A stretch of DNA of 17,796 bases from DATAWZ01 sp036266975 (GTDB lineage Bacteria; Actinomycetota; Thermoleophilia; Solirubrobacterales; Solirubrobacteraceae), in the NCBI GenBank assembly GCA_036266975.1, contig DATAWZ010000173.1:1-17796 (forward strand), in the 5' to 3' direction. Positions 6,315 to 13,590 of this stretch are shown in pieces. The translations under genes were made by a program, and so were the position numbers. A model generated the notes under the pieces. The model did not search any database and was not told the DNA's origin. It was given only the letters and a program-made list of their open reading frames with translations. Position 1 is the stretch's first letter. The number at the start of each line of letters is the position of its first letter.

Positions 6315-7469
6315 ATGGCCGTCAGCGCCACCGGCCTGCGTCCGCGGCGCCGCCCCGACCGGGCGGTCCTCGCGGGCCTGTGCGCCGGGATCGCCGAGCA
6401 GACCGGGATCGATGTGACGATCGTGCGCACGGCGTGGTTGCTGCTGTGCCTGGTGGGCGGCGTCGGTATCGCGCTGTATGTGCTGCTGTGGTCGGTGGCG
6501 ATTCCTTCCGGGAGGGCGGCGAAGCCCGGACTGCGCGCGCGCGTGGCCGGGGTCCTGGTGCCCGCGCTGGTCGCCGGGGCGATGCTCGCCGCGATCTTCC
6601 ACCTGCGTCGCACCGGGCTGTGGGCCGGCGACTCGCTCATCTGGTCGCTGCTGCTGACCTCGTGCGGGCTGGTCCTGCTCTGGCGCCACTCCGGCGACGG
6701 CTCGGCTCCGGGGCGGCGCCTGCAGGCCGTGCTCGGCGGTGGCCTGGTGGCGGCAGCGGCGGTCGCGTTCCTGCACGGCGCGGGGGCCCTACACCAGGGC
6801 GAGCACGCGCTCGGGGCGATCATCGTCGTGCTCGTCGCGGCCAGTCTGATGGCTGGGCCGTGGACGCTCGGGATGGTTCGCAGCCTCGGCGTGGAGCGCG
6901 CCCGGCGGATCCGCGAGCAGGAGCGCGCCGAGGTCGCCGCGCACCTGCACGACTCGGTCCTGCAGACGTTGGCGTTGATCCAGAAGCGCGCGCAGGACCC
7001 GCGCGAGGTGTCCACGCTGGCCCGCCGCCAGGAGCGCGAGCTGCGCGCATGGCTGCACGAGCCCCGCAGCGCCCCGGCGCCCGGCAGCACGCTGATGGGC
7101 GAGCTGCGCACCGCGGCGGCCGAGGTCGAGGGGCTGCACGGCGTGCCGATCGAGCTGGTGACCGTCGGCGACCGCGCGCTGGAGGAACCCGCGCCGGCGG
7201 TCATCCAGGCGGCGCGCGAGGCGATGAGCAACGCGGCGCGGTTCGCCGGCGCCGAGCGCATCGACGTCTACGCCGAGAGCGGTCCGGACGCGATCGAGCT
7301 GTTCGTGCGCGACCGCGGCTGCGGCTTCGATCCCCAGACCACGCCGGCCGACCGGCGCGGCGTGCGCGAGTCGATCATCGGGCGGATGCAGCGGCACGGC
7401 GGCGAGGCGATCGTGCGCAGCGCCCTCGGCGAGGGGACCGAGGTCGAGCTGCGCGTCCACGTCGCATGA
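6315..7469 (+). CDS. PspC-domain sensor histidine kinase (NarL/HisKA_3 type)
   Basis: 384 residues. Seen: an N-terminal PspC domain (about 7-66: RRRPDRAVLAGLCAGIAEQTGIDVTIVR followed by a transmembrane helix), further helices near 76-95, 108-123, 138-155 and 165-182, then a dimerisation/phosphoacceptor helix with H212 in AEVAAHLHDSVLQTL, and a HATPase domain with the N-box REAMSNAARFAG (N306), DRGCGF (333-338) and a GEGTEVEL end. Known: PspC-type kinases occur widely in actinobacteria and are thought to sense envelope stress; they phosphorylate a paired LuxR-type regulator. The regulator start overlaps this stop (ATGA), so they are translated together. ATG 6315 is preferred over in-frame GTG 6297: TTACAT at 6301-6306 fits a -10 for a leaderless start, and PspC begins right after. 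Neither start has an SD. Confidence 0.9.
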   Translation: MAVSATGLRPRRRPDRAVLAGLCAGIAEQTGIDVTIVRTAWLLLCLVGGVGIALYVLLWSVAIPSGRAAKPGLRARVAGVLVPALVAGAMLAAIFHLRRTGLWAGDSLIWSLLLTSCGLVLLWRHSGDGSAPGRRLQAVLGGGLVAAAAVAFLHGAGALHQGEHALGAIIVVLVAASLMAGPWTLGMVRSLGVERARRIREQERAEVAAHLHDSVLQTLALIQKRAQDPREVSTLARRQERELRAWLHEPRSAPAPGSTLMGELRTAAAEVEGLHGVPIELVTVGDRALEEPAPAVIQAAREAMSNAARFAGAERIDVYAESGPDAIELFVRDRGCGFDPQTTPADRRGVRESIIGRMQRHGGEAIVRSALGEGTEVELRVHVA

Positions 7470-8098
7470 GTGACGCCGACGTCCGCGTGGCCATCGTCGA
7501 TGACCACGAGGGGTTTCGCTCCGGGGTCCGCGCGGAGCTCGAGGGACGGTTGCAGGTCGTCGGAGAGGCCGGTGGGGTCGAGCAGGCCGCCGCGATGATC
7601 CAGGCGCTCGAGCCCGACGTCGTGCTGCTCGACGTGCACATGCCCGACGGCGGCGGGGTCGAGGTGATTCGCCGTGCTCGTGGGCGCAGCCGCTTCCTGG
7701 CCCTGTCGGTGTCCGACGCGCCGCACGACGTGATCGCCGTGATCCGCGCTGGCGCGCGCGGCTACGTGACCAAGTCGATCGCCGCCGAGGAGCTGGCCGA
7801 CGCGGTGCGCCGAGTGGCCGATGGCGACGCCGTGTTCTCGCCGCGGCTCGCCGGGTTCGTGCTGGATGCCTTCGCGGCGGTGCCGCCGACCGACGATGCC
7901 GAGCTCGACCTGCTCACCCCGCGCGAGCGCGAGGTCCTCCAGCACCTGGCGCGCGGCTATCTGTACAAGGAGATCGCGCGCCGACTGGGGATCTCGGTGA
8001 AGACCGTCGAGGCGCACGCGTCAGCGGTGCTGCGCAAGCTGCAGCTCTCCACGCGGCACGAGCTCAGCGCCTGGGCGCTCGAGCGCCGCCTGGTCTAA
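7466..8098 (+). CDS. NarL/LuxR-family response regulator
   Basis: 210 residues. Seen: a receiver domain (about 6-120) with the acidic pair D12/D13, phosphoacceptor D56 in VVLLDVHMPD, S81 in the switch position and K103 in GYVTKSI, then a LuxR-type helix-turn-helix LTPREREVLQHLARGYLYKEIARRLGISVKTVEAHASAVLRKL (150-192) with the normal recognition helix. It is the output partner of the PspC kinase, which it overlaps by 4 bp. By family it binds DNA as a dimer after phosphorylation. A perfect palindrome 18 nt after its stop and just before the ABC exporter is a candidate target, so the exporter may be its regulon. All catalytic residues are present. Confidence 0.93.
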   Translation: MSDADVRVAIVDDHEGFRSGVRAELEGRLQVVGEAGGVEQAAAMIQALEPDVVLLDVHMPDGGGVEVIRRARGRSRFLALSVSDAPHDVIAVIRAGARGYVTKSIAAEELADAVRRVADGDAVFSPRLAGFVLDAFAAVPPTDDAELDLLTPREREVLQHLARGYLYKEIARRLGISVKTVEAHASAVLRKLQLSTRHELSAWALERRLV

Positions 8099-8110
8099 GA
8101 GCCCTCTCAT

Positions 8111-8136
8111 CGCCCTCAGGGGAATCCCTGATGGCG
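8111..8136 (+). promoter_or_regulatory. Palindrome upstream of the exporter: operator and/or terminator hairpin
   Basis: TCAGGGGAATCCCTGA (8116-8131) has perfect 6-bp arms around GAAT. CGCC (8111-8114) and GGCG (8133-8136) extend the stem past one C/T mismatch to 10 pairs in total. It begins 12 nt after the response-regulator stop. Its centre is 44 bp before the exporter's predicted transcription/translation start at 8168, the usual place for an activator of the NarL/LuxR class. No T-run follows, so an operator is favoured over a terminator. Confidence 0.5.
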
Positions 8137-8167
8137 CCGCCCCCGCGCGTGCGTCAGGATGGTCGCG

Positions 8168-9109
8168 ATGCCTGAGGAACTAGTCGTCGAGACCGAGGGG
8201 CTCACCAAGCGCTTCGGGGCCCGCGTCGCTCTCGACGGGGTCGACCTCAGTGTCCCGGCCGGCGTCGCCTTCGGGTTCCTGGGCCCCAACGGGGCTGGCA
8301 AGACGACGCTGATCCGCACGCTGCTCGGACTCACTCGCGCGAGCGCGGGGTCGATGAAGCTCCTCGGCTTGCCCGTCCCCGAACAGCGTGCTCGGGCACT
8401 GCAGCGCGTCGGCGCGATTGTCGAGGAGCCCCGCTTTCACCCGCACCTCACCGGCCGGCAGAATCTGCAGATCATCGCCGCCGCCCGCGACGAGGCCGCT
8501 CGCGGACGCGTCGACGGCGCCCTGCGCCGGGTCGGGCTGGCCGACCGGGCCGACGACAAGGTCAAGGGCTACTCGCTCGGCATGCGCCAGCGCCTGGGCG
8601 TCGCGCGCTGCCTGATCGCCGACCCCCACCTGCTGATCCTGGACGAGCCGACCAACGGCCTGGATCCGGCCGGGATCCAGGAGTTCCGCGCGATGATCCG
8701 CGGGCTGGTCGTCGAGGAGGGTCGCACCGTGTTCCTCTCCTCGCACCTGCTCGACGAGGTCGAGAAGACCTGCGACGCGGCGGCGATCGTCGATCAGGGG
8801 CGCGTGCTCGTGCAGGGGACGATGGACCAGCTCAAGGGCACGGGCACCGGTGCCAACGAGGTGATCGTCGGCGTGGACGACCTCGATGCGGCGCAGCGCG
8901 CGCTCGCCGACGACCCGCGCGTCGGCGCACTGAACGAGGCGGATGGGGCGTTGCGCGTGACGTTCGCCGGCGACCCGGCGTTCGCGGCCGAGCTGAACCG
9001 CATCCTCGTTCAGGCCGGCGTGGCCGTGTACCGGCTCGAGCCGGTGCGTCAGAGCCTCGAGCAGCGCTTCTTGGAAATCACCTCGCGGCTGGAGGCGGTG
9101 CCCGCATGA
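8168..9109 (+). CDS. ABC transporter ATP-binding protein (BcrA/CcmA-like, drug or peptide export type)
   Basis: 313 residues. Seen: Walker A GPNGAGKT (39-46), a Q-loop region written VEEPRFHPHLTGRQNL (85-100), which is typical of the bacitracin-exporter (BcrA) group, signature YSLGMRQR (135-142), Walker B LLILDEP (155-161), D-loop NGLD and switch H193. A C-terminal extension of about 85 residues (VIVGVDDLDAAQ...) is common in this subgroup. Role: powers export by the membrane partner encoded next (ATGA overlap at 9106-9109). ATG 8168 is preferred to in-frame ATG 8159, since the -10-like CAGGAT (8155-8160) overlaps the latter and gives a leaderless transcript. Placement after a PspC-type two-component pair suggests stress-induced export of an antimicrobial or lipid; the cargo is unknown. 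Confidence 0.92.
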   Translation: MPEELVVETEGLTKRFGARVALDGVDLSVPAGVAFGFLGPNGAGKTTLIRTLLGLTRASAGSMKLLGLPVPEQRARALQRVGAIVEEPRFHPHLTGRQNLQIIAAARDEAARGRVDGALRRVGLADRADDKVKGYSLGMRQRLGVARCLIADPHLLILDEPTNGLDPAGIQEFRAMIRGLVVEEGRTVFLSSHLLDEVEKTCDAAAIVDQGRVLVQGTMDQLKGTGTGANEVIVGVDDLDAAQRALADDPRVGALNEADGALRVTFAGDPAFAAELNRILVQAGVAVYRLEPVRQSLEQRFLEITSRLEAVPA

Positions 9110-9894
9110 GCACCGCTCTCATGACCGCCCGGCGGATGATCGGCGCCGACGTGGCCAAGGTCGGGCGCCGGGCCGGCACCGTGGTGTGGGCGGCGGTGCT
9201 GGCGATTCTGCCGCTGGTCATCTACTTCATCGTCGCGGCGATCCAGCACTCCTCGAACCCGACCTCCGATCGCCCGGCGGGCGGTGCGCACGGGTTCTCG
9301 ATCGGGCTGCAGATCCTCGTCTTCTTCTTCGGGCCGCTGTCGGCGATGATGGTCGGCGTCCAGGCCGGCCTGGGCGACTCGGCCGCCGGCGTGTTTCGCG
9401 AGCTGGTCGTCACGGGCCGATCCCGCCTGAGTCTGTTCGCGAGCCGTATCCCGGGCGCCCTGCTTGTCGCGCTGTCGATCCTCACCGTCGCGTTCGCCAT
9501 CGACGTGATCGGCACGATCGTCTTCCGCTCGGGCGCGCACGACCCGTCGGCGGGCACGATCCTGAAGTCCTGGGGCTTCCTGTTGCTCAGCGATGGCGTG
9601 GTCTGCGTGGTCGTCGTCGGGCTCGCCGCGGCGCTCGATTCGCGTGTGGCCTCGCTGATCAGCTTCATCGGCTGCGAGCTGATCCTCTTCCCGGCGCTCG
9701 TCAACGACAATGGTCTGGGGTCCTTTCGCGAGGTGTTCCTCGACTCCGCCGTGCGTCACATCGATCCCGCGCCGCTCAGCAACGACCGCTTCCACGTGCC
9801 GATGACGACCGGGGCGGTCGTGCTCACCTTCGTGCTGTGGACGGCGATTGCCTGCGCGCTCGGGGCCTGGCGAACGTGGCGCCTGGAAGCGTGA
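9106..9894 (+). CDS. ABC-2 type transporter permease
   Basis: 262 residues. Seen: a short cytosolic N-terminus (MSTALMTARRMIGADVAKVGRR), then about six hydrophobic segments near 24-46, 65-86, 114-138, 155-177, 181-199 and 235-255, the layout of BcrB/ABC-2 permeases. The motif DSAAGVFRELVVTGRSRLSLFASRI between helices 2 and 3 is the cytosolic coupling region common in this family. The start codon overlaps the ATPase stop (ATGA), so expression is translationally coupled and the two proteins form one exporter. Extracytoplasmic loops are short, so there is no large sensing domain of the BceB kind. Cargo unknown. Confidence 0.88.
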   Translation: MSTALMTARRMIGADVAKVGRRAGTVVWAAVLAILPLVIYFIVAAIQHSSNPTSDRPAGGAHGFSIGLQILVFFFGPLSAMMVGVQAGLGDSAAGVFRELVVTGRSRLSLFASRIPGALLVALSILTVAFAIDVIGTIVFRSGAHDPSAGTILKSWGFLLLSDGVVCVVVVGLAAALDSRVASLISFIGCELILFPALVNDNGLGSFREVFLDSAVRHIDPAPLSNDRFHVPMTTGAVVLTFVLWTAIACALGAWRTWRLEA

Positions 9895-9937
9895 TCTGGG
9901 CGATCCCTCGATGCGGCAGCGTGGCCGCCCCCGGCGC

Positions 9938-10421
9938 CCACCGGCGGACGCGCCACACCTGACGGTGACGATCGAGCGAGGCTCGGCGAGTTGCGCGTCG
10001 GCACGCAAGGTGGGCTCAGCGGTAGCCGTCGACCGTCGCGTGGGGCCGTGACGAGCTCGGCGAAGCGCTGGATCACGGCGGCTCGACCGTCGACTGCGGC
10101 AACGTCGTGCTCGTCGGCAGTCCCGATCCGGGCGGCTCGAGCAGCGAGCCGCCCGAGCTCACCCGCCGACGTGGCGAGCGTTCGCCGAGCTGCGCAGGCG
10201 CTGCGGGTGGCCCGCGCCACCGGTCGCGACCACCCGAGCGGCTCCTACGATGAGCTCCCCGCCAGCTGGAAGCTCGTGCAGGCGGCGCTGACCTCCCGCG
10301 AGGCGCCGGGCCCGACGGTCGCCACCCATCCTCGGTGGGTGTGGACGGCCCCGAGCGCGGCACCCTGACGCTGAGCGACACCCGCGACGGCGAGCCTGTT
10401 CTCCAGCCCGACGGCTGCTGA
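9938..10421 (+). pseudogene. Possible decayed, frame-broken coding remnant after the exporter
   Basis: No intact gene is found in this stretch, but high third-position GC, the mark of coding in this genome, moves between frames. The segments are: about 9938-10048 (reads ADAPHLTVTIERGSASCASA, ends TGA 10049); about 10026-10150 in the next frame (WGRDELGEALDHGGSTVDCG); about 10160-10300 in a third frame (SVRRAAQALRVARATG, then SYDELPASWKLVQAALTS); and about 10300-10421 back in the second frame (VDGPERGTLTLSDTRDGEPV, TGA 10421). No fold is recognised. The simplest readings are a degenerated gene or sequencing indels. Alternatively it is non-coding, and the pattern is chance in GC-rich DNA. Confidence 0.35.
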
Positions 10422-10552
10422 GGAGACGCGCCGCCGCCACTACTGGTAGGGTAAGCGACCTGACAGGGGCCGCGGAGCACCACCGGGCCCGTTGCGTCGG
10501 CGCGTCTGTCGCGACTCAAACCCGGTCCAGCTGCGGCCGGCACGCTATGGTG

Positions 10553-10618
10553 CCCGTACGGGTCGAGGGTCCGCTTCCTTCTTGACACGTGCGGTCGCCC
10601 CAGCTAACTTCAAGCTGG
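10553..10618 (+). promoter_or_regulatory. Near-consensus sigma-70 promoter with flanking palindromes
   Basis: TTGACA (10582-10587), a 17-bp spacer and TAACTT (10605-10610) form the best promoter in the window. CCAGCT (10600-10605) and AGCTGG (10613-10618) form an inverted repeat centred on the -10, a likely repressor-type position. A second perfect palindrome, CCCGTACGGG (10553-10562), lies 19 bp before the -35. Expected transcription starts near 10617, leaving a leader of about 105 nt before ATG 10723. That leader could form a small hairpin (GGCCG...CGGCC, about 10675-10695); I recognise no riboswitch in it. Confidence 0.75.
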
Positions 10619-10722
10619 CGGAACGCGGTGACGCGCAGCGGAGGTGAGCGCGGGCTGCTGAAGGTCGGTTGGGCCGTAGGGACGTGTTCGGCCGGCAAGA
10701 GGACGAAACCAGGGGTTGGACC

Positions 10723-12603
10723 ATGCGCATGAAGGATCATGAGCGTAGTCGTACGCTCACACGCTTGTCGGGCGTCTCGCTTGGCACCGCGGCAGCCGCG
10801 CTCGCCGTGCTGTCGGTAGCTGGGCCCGTGACCGCCGCGAGTGCGGCACCGTCGAGCTCGTCGCTGCTCGTCACGAACGAGAACTCGAACTCGGTGCTCG
10901 CCTTCGGGACCCAGGCGGCTGGCGACGCTGCGCCGGTGCTCGACATCAATGGCGCCGCCACCGGACTGAACAGCCCGGAGTCCGCCGAGGTCGATGCCAC
11001 CAGCGGCTACGTCATCGCGCCGAACGCGGGCAATGATTCGGTGACCGAGTATTCGCCCGGCGCGAACGGCAACGTGGCGCCCGTCGTCACGATCTCCGGT
11101 GCGAACACGAAGCTCAACAATCCGATCAGCATCGCCTCGAACTCCCACGGCGACGTGTACGTCCTGAACGCGGGAGGGACTGGCTCGGTCACCGAGTACG
11201 GTCCCGGCGCGAGCGGCAACGTAACGCCGATCGCCACGATCACCGGCTCCGGGCTCATGAACCTCGATGACCAGGGCTCGATCGCCGTCGACACCAAGGG
11301 CAACGTCGTCGTCGCCGAGGGCGCGAACAACGCCATCGTGGGATTCGCGCCTACCGCGAACGGCACCGCGACGCCCATCTTCGACATCTCCGGGGGCTTC
11401 ACCAGTCTGAGCGATACCACCGGAGCGACGGTCGACGACACGGGCGATGTGTTTGTGAGCAACGGCAACTCGTCGGCCGTGACGGAGTATCAGGGTGTCA
11501 GCGGGAACGAGCCGACCGGCAACGTTCACCCGCTGGACACGATCAGCGGGGGACTCACCGGCATGAACGGTGCGACCGACGTCGCGGTCGACCCGAGCAC
11601 GGGCGATTCGATCGTCACCAACCTGTTCGCCAACTCGGTCACGGAGTACACGCCGAACAGCAGCGGGAACGTGGCGCCGACCGACACGATTATGGGCGCC
11701 GCCACTCAGCTCGACGGCCCGCAGACCGTCACGGACGCACCGGTGCTGATCACGCGGGCGCCACTGAACCAGACCGTGCTGGTTGGCACCTCGGCGACGT
11801 TCAACGCGGCTGCGAACGGCCTGCCCGCCCCGACCGTGCAGTGGCAGGTGAGCACCAACGGCGGCACGAGCTACACGAACCTCACCGGTCAGGAGTCATA
11901 CGCGCTGACGCTCCCCAACGTCACTCAGTCACAGAGCGGCAACCTGTATCGAGCGGTGTTCACCGCCTCGGGTGAGACGATCGTGACCGCGGGAGCGTAC
12001 CTCACGGTTGTCGGTGAGCCGACGATCTCGATCACGACACCGAAGAACGGCGCGACCTATGCGGCCAACGCGGTGCCAAACTCGAGCTTCACGTGCACGA
12101 AGGGCACCAACGGCACGATCACCTCGTGCACGGCGACGATCGACGGCGGATCGCCGTTCGCGAGCGGCTCGCCGCTCGTCGCCACGATCGCCTCGCACTC
12201 GATGACCGTGACCGCGACCCAGTCCTTCGTCGGTTCGGCGACGCAGACGGTCACCTACATCGTGGGCAAGGTGCCCACGGAGCTGACCGCGCTCTCGCTG
12301 GTGAACGTCGAGGGCCCGGGCGGCGGCGGCGTGACGCTGCTGCAGATCAGCGGGACGCTGCTCACGTCGAACACCCATACGGGGGTCGCCGGACAGACGA
12401 TCTCCTTCACCGCGGGCAGCAGCGCGCTGTGCTCGGCCGTGACCAACGGATCCGGCGTCGCCAGCTGCGAGTTCTCGCTGACGGGAGCCCTCGAGGCCGT
12501 GCTGTCGCTCGGCTACAAGGCCAGCTACGCCGGCAACGCCACCTATTCGGGCACGAGCGCGACGGGATCGCTCGTCGGCCTGCTGGGGCTTGGCCTGCTG
12601 TAG
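10723..12603 (+). CDS. Secreted beta-propeller protein with C-terminal Ig-like domains
   Basis: 626 residues. Seen: a Sec-type signal (basic MRMKDHERSRTLTR, hydrophobic 17-38, cleavage probably near ASAAP, 39-43). Then six repeats of 48-53 residues, starting near 56, 105, 154, 203, 251 and 304, built on NSVTEYxPGAxGNVxPxxTI and a VDxxGDVYVxN strand; this is an NHL/SMP-30-like propeller. Residues 345-430 form an Ig-like domain (TVLVGTSATFNAAANGLPAPTVQWQVS). A second Ig-like unit (432-515) contains a likely C458-C469 disulfide, and a third (518-626) contains C570/C582 and ends LVGLLGLGLL. No LPxTG or lipobox is seen. Role unknown: extracellular binding or adhesion is plausible. ATG 10723 is chosen because the signal peptide follows it; only a weak GGGG-type SD precedes it. 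The gene has its own strong promoter and ends at paired hairpins. Confidence 0.85.
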   Translation: MRMKDHERSRTLTRLSGVSLGTAAAALAVLSVAGPVTAASAAPSSSSLLVTNENSNSVLAFGTQAAGDAAPVLDINGAATGLNSPESAEVDATSGYVIAPNAGNDSVTEYSPGANGNVAPVVTISGANTKLNNPISIASNSHGDVYVLNAGGTGSVTEYGPGASGNVTPIATITGSGLMNLDDQGSIAVDTKGNVVVAEGANNAIVGFAPTANGTATPIFDISGGFTSLSDTTGATVDDTGDVFVSNGNSSAVTEYQGVSGNEPTGNVHPLDTISGGLTGMNGATDVAVDPSTGDSIVTNLFANSVTEYTPNSSGNVAPTDTIMGAATQLDGPQTVTDAPVLITRAPLNQTVLVGTSATFNAAANGLPAPTVQWQVSTNGGTSYTNLTGQESYALTLPNVTQSQSGNLYRAVFTASGETIVTAGAYLTVVGEPTISITTPKNGATYAANAVPNSSFTCTKGTNGTITSCTATIDGGSPFASGSPLVATIASHSMTVTATQSFVGSATQTVTYIVGKVPTELTALSLVNVEGPGGGGVTLLQISGTLLTSNTHTGVAGQTISFTAGSSALCSAVTNGSGVASCEFSLTGALEAVLSLGYKASYAGNATYSGTSATGSLVGLLGLGLL

Positions 12604-12614
12604 GTCGCTGAGCA

Positions 12615-12633
12615 CTCGGGCGCCAAGCCCGAG
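12615..12633 (+). terminator. First hairpin after the propeller gene
   Basis: CTCGGGC (12615-12621) pairs with GCCCGAG (12627-12633) around a 5-nt loop, 11 nt after the TAG stop. No T-run. It probably acts with the larger hairpin just downstream. Confidence 0.5.
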
Positions 12634-12647
12634 CAGATCAGTCGCAA

Positions 12648-12682
12648 ACGGTGCGCGCGTCTCCCAGAGGCGCGCGCACCGT
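12648..12682. terminator. Strong bidirectional terminator hairpin between convergent genes
   Basis: Twelve perfect base pairs (12648-12659 with 12671-12682) continue inward with four more (12660-12663 with 12667-12670, one of them G-T) around a CCA loop, a 16-bp stem. On the minus strand the stem is followed by TTT; on the plus strand only by a GTTG-like sequence. It serves the propeller gene on one side and maoC on the other. Confidence 0.75.
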
Positions 12683-12706
12683 CGTTGGGCGGCCTTGGGA
12701 CCGACC

Positions 12707-13150
12707 TCAGGGCGCGTCGCGGCGCCGGATGATGTTGATCACCACCATGCTCAGCACGACGGCGTCGTCGGCGCCCAGCACCTCCAGGCGCGTGCGCACG
12801 ACGCCCCGGTCCGGCTTGGAGCCCGAGGGCCGCGCGTCCAGCACGGTGGCCCTCACCGTCAGCCGGTCACCCGGCCGCACGGGGGCGTGCCAGCGCAGCT
12901 CGTCGATCCCCGGCCCGGGGAAGTTCGTCTCCGGGCAGAGATAGCCCTTCACGTAGGGCCGCATGGCGAGGACCATCGTGTGCAGGCCGCTGGCGATCAC
13001 GCCCCCCAGGCGGTGCGCCGCGGCGCTGTCCGGATCGGTGTGGAACGGCTGCGGATCGTGCTCGCGGGCGAAGTCGATGATCTCGCGCTCGGTCAGGGTC
13101 ACCGAGCCGAGCGCCTCGGTGCGGCCGGGGACGTAGTCCTCGAAGTACAT
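12707..13150 (-). CDS. MaoC-family (R)-specific enoyl-CoA hydratase/dehydratase
   Basis: 147 residues, a single hot-dog domain. Seen: the catalytic hydratase-2 motif FAREHDPQPFHTDPDSA with D32 and H37, equal in spacing to the Asp/His dyad of PhaJ-type enzymes, and VIASGLHTM (51-59), the conserved oxyanion-side helix. The opening MYFEDYVPGRTEALGSVTLTEREIIDFA is typical of MaoC-like dehydratases. Reaction by family: reversible hydration of trans-2-enoyl-CoA to (R)-3-hydroxyacyl-CoA, probably cytosolic and linked to fatty-acid or PHA metabolism; substrate not defined. ATG 13150 begins 8 nt after the stop of the nitroreductase-family gene, so the two form an operon. It ends at the 16-bp hairpin. 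An acyl-CoA synthetase is 7 kb away on the other strand, with no direct link. Confidence 0.92.
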   Translation of the reverse strand: MYFEDYVPGRTEALGSVTLTEREIIDFAREHDPQPFHTDPDSAAAHRLGGVIASGLHTMVLAMRPYVKGYLCPETNFPGPGIDELRWHAPVRPGDRLTVRATVLDARPSGSKPDRGVVRTRLEVLGADDAVVLSMVVINIIRRRDAP

Positions 13151-13158
13151 CGGGACCG

Positions 13159-13566
13159 CTACGGGTCCAGGTCGATGCGCACCGTGAGCAGCTCGGTGCC
13201 GACCGCGCGTACGACCGCCGCGTTCAGGCGGCCCATGCTGTGCTGGCGGGCGCGGGCGTCGTCCTCGGGCATGAGCGTGGCCACTCCGGTGCGCCAGCGG
13301 CGCCCGACCAGGACGCGGACGTGCGGATCAGCCTCGATGTTGCGCACGTAGTGCGTGCGGCGCCCGAACTCGGTCACCAGCCAGAAGGTGCGCCCGTCGG
13401 CGTCCAGGCCGTTGCCGACCGGCACGGCCCTCGGCTCGCCGCTGCGCCGGCCCCGGGTCTCCAGGATCGCCTGCGTGGGTTGCAGGCCCAACCGAACCAT
13501 GGTGCGGCTGAACGGGTTGGCCACCCGCCGCTGAAACCACCGGACCATGCGCTCGCGCTCCACCAC
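13159..13566 (-). CDS. F420H2-dependent nitroreductase/quinone-reductase (DDN-like) family protein
   Basis: 135 residues from GTG 13566 (129 from in-frame ATG 13548). Seen: the family landmarks LETRGRRSGEPRAVPVGNGLDADGRTFWLVTEFGRRTHYVRNIEADPHVRV (about 35-86) and an LNAAVVRAVGTELLTVRIDL end. This is the split-barrel fold of DDN-type proteins that bind deazaflavin F420 and reduce quinones or nitro compounds. It lacks the longer N-terminal helix of mycobacterial Ddn, as small soluble relatives do. F420 binding is inferred from family only. The GTG is preferred because TATAGC (13579-13574) sits 7 nt upstream, which fits a leaderless start, while the ATG has no well-spaced SD. The choice is uncertain. 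First gene of an operon with maoC, and divergent from the HAD gene. Confidence 0.82.
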   Translation of the reverse strand: MVERERMVRWFQRRVANPFSRTMVRLGLQPTQAILETRGRRSGEPRAVPVGNGLDADGRTFWLVTEFGRRTHYVRNIEADPHVRVLVGRRWRTGVATLMPEDDARARQHSMGRLNAAVVRAVGTELLTVRIDLDP

Positions 13567-13573
13567 CGGGCAG

Positions 13574-13581
13574 GCTATAGG
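13574..13581. promoter_or_regulatory. Shared divergent promoter core CTATAG
   Basis: The 8-bp GCTATAGG supplies TATAGG on the plus strand (13576-13581, 9 nt before GTG 13591) and TATAGC on the minus strand (13579-13574, 7 nt before GTG 13566). The two -10 boxes overlap by four base pairs, and both genes would be leaderless. No -35 is evident; each upstream region lies in the other gene. Confidence 0.5.
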
Positions 13582-13590
13582 GTGCGGCGC

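Noticed and set aside
10444..10452. Extended -10-like TGGTAGGGT as a second promoter or small-RNA start
   Set aside because: No -35 and no downstream gene before the much better promoter at 10582-10610.
10549..10584. Short upstream ORF (ATGGTGCCCGTACGG..., 11 codons) before the propeller gene
   Set aside because: It lies upstream of the predicted transcription start, so it would not be in the mRNA.
10516..11529. Minus-strand frame with repeated DRDDGRHVAV-like units
   Set aside because: The repeats are the antisense image of the propeller blades; no start signals.
10904..11750. Periodic ~147-bp similarity as a possible DNA repeat array or CRISPR
   Set aside because: The period equals the 49-residue propeller blade and diverges at synonymous sites; it is protein repeat, not a spacer array.
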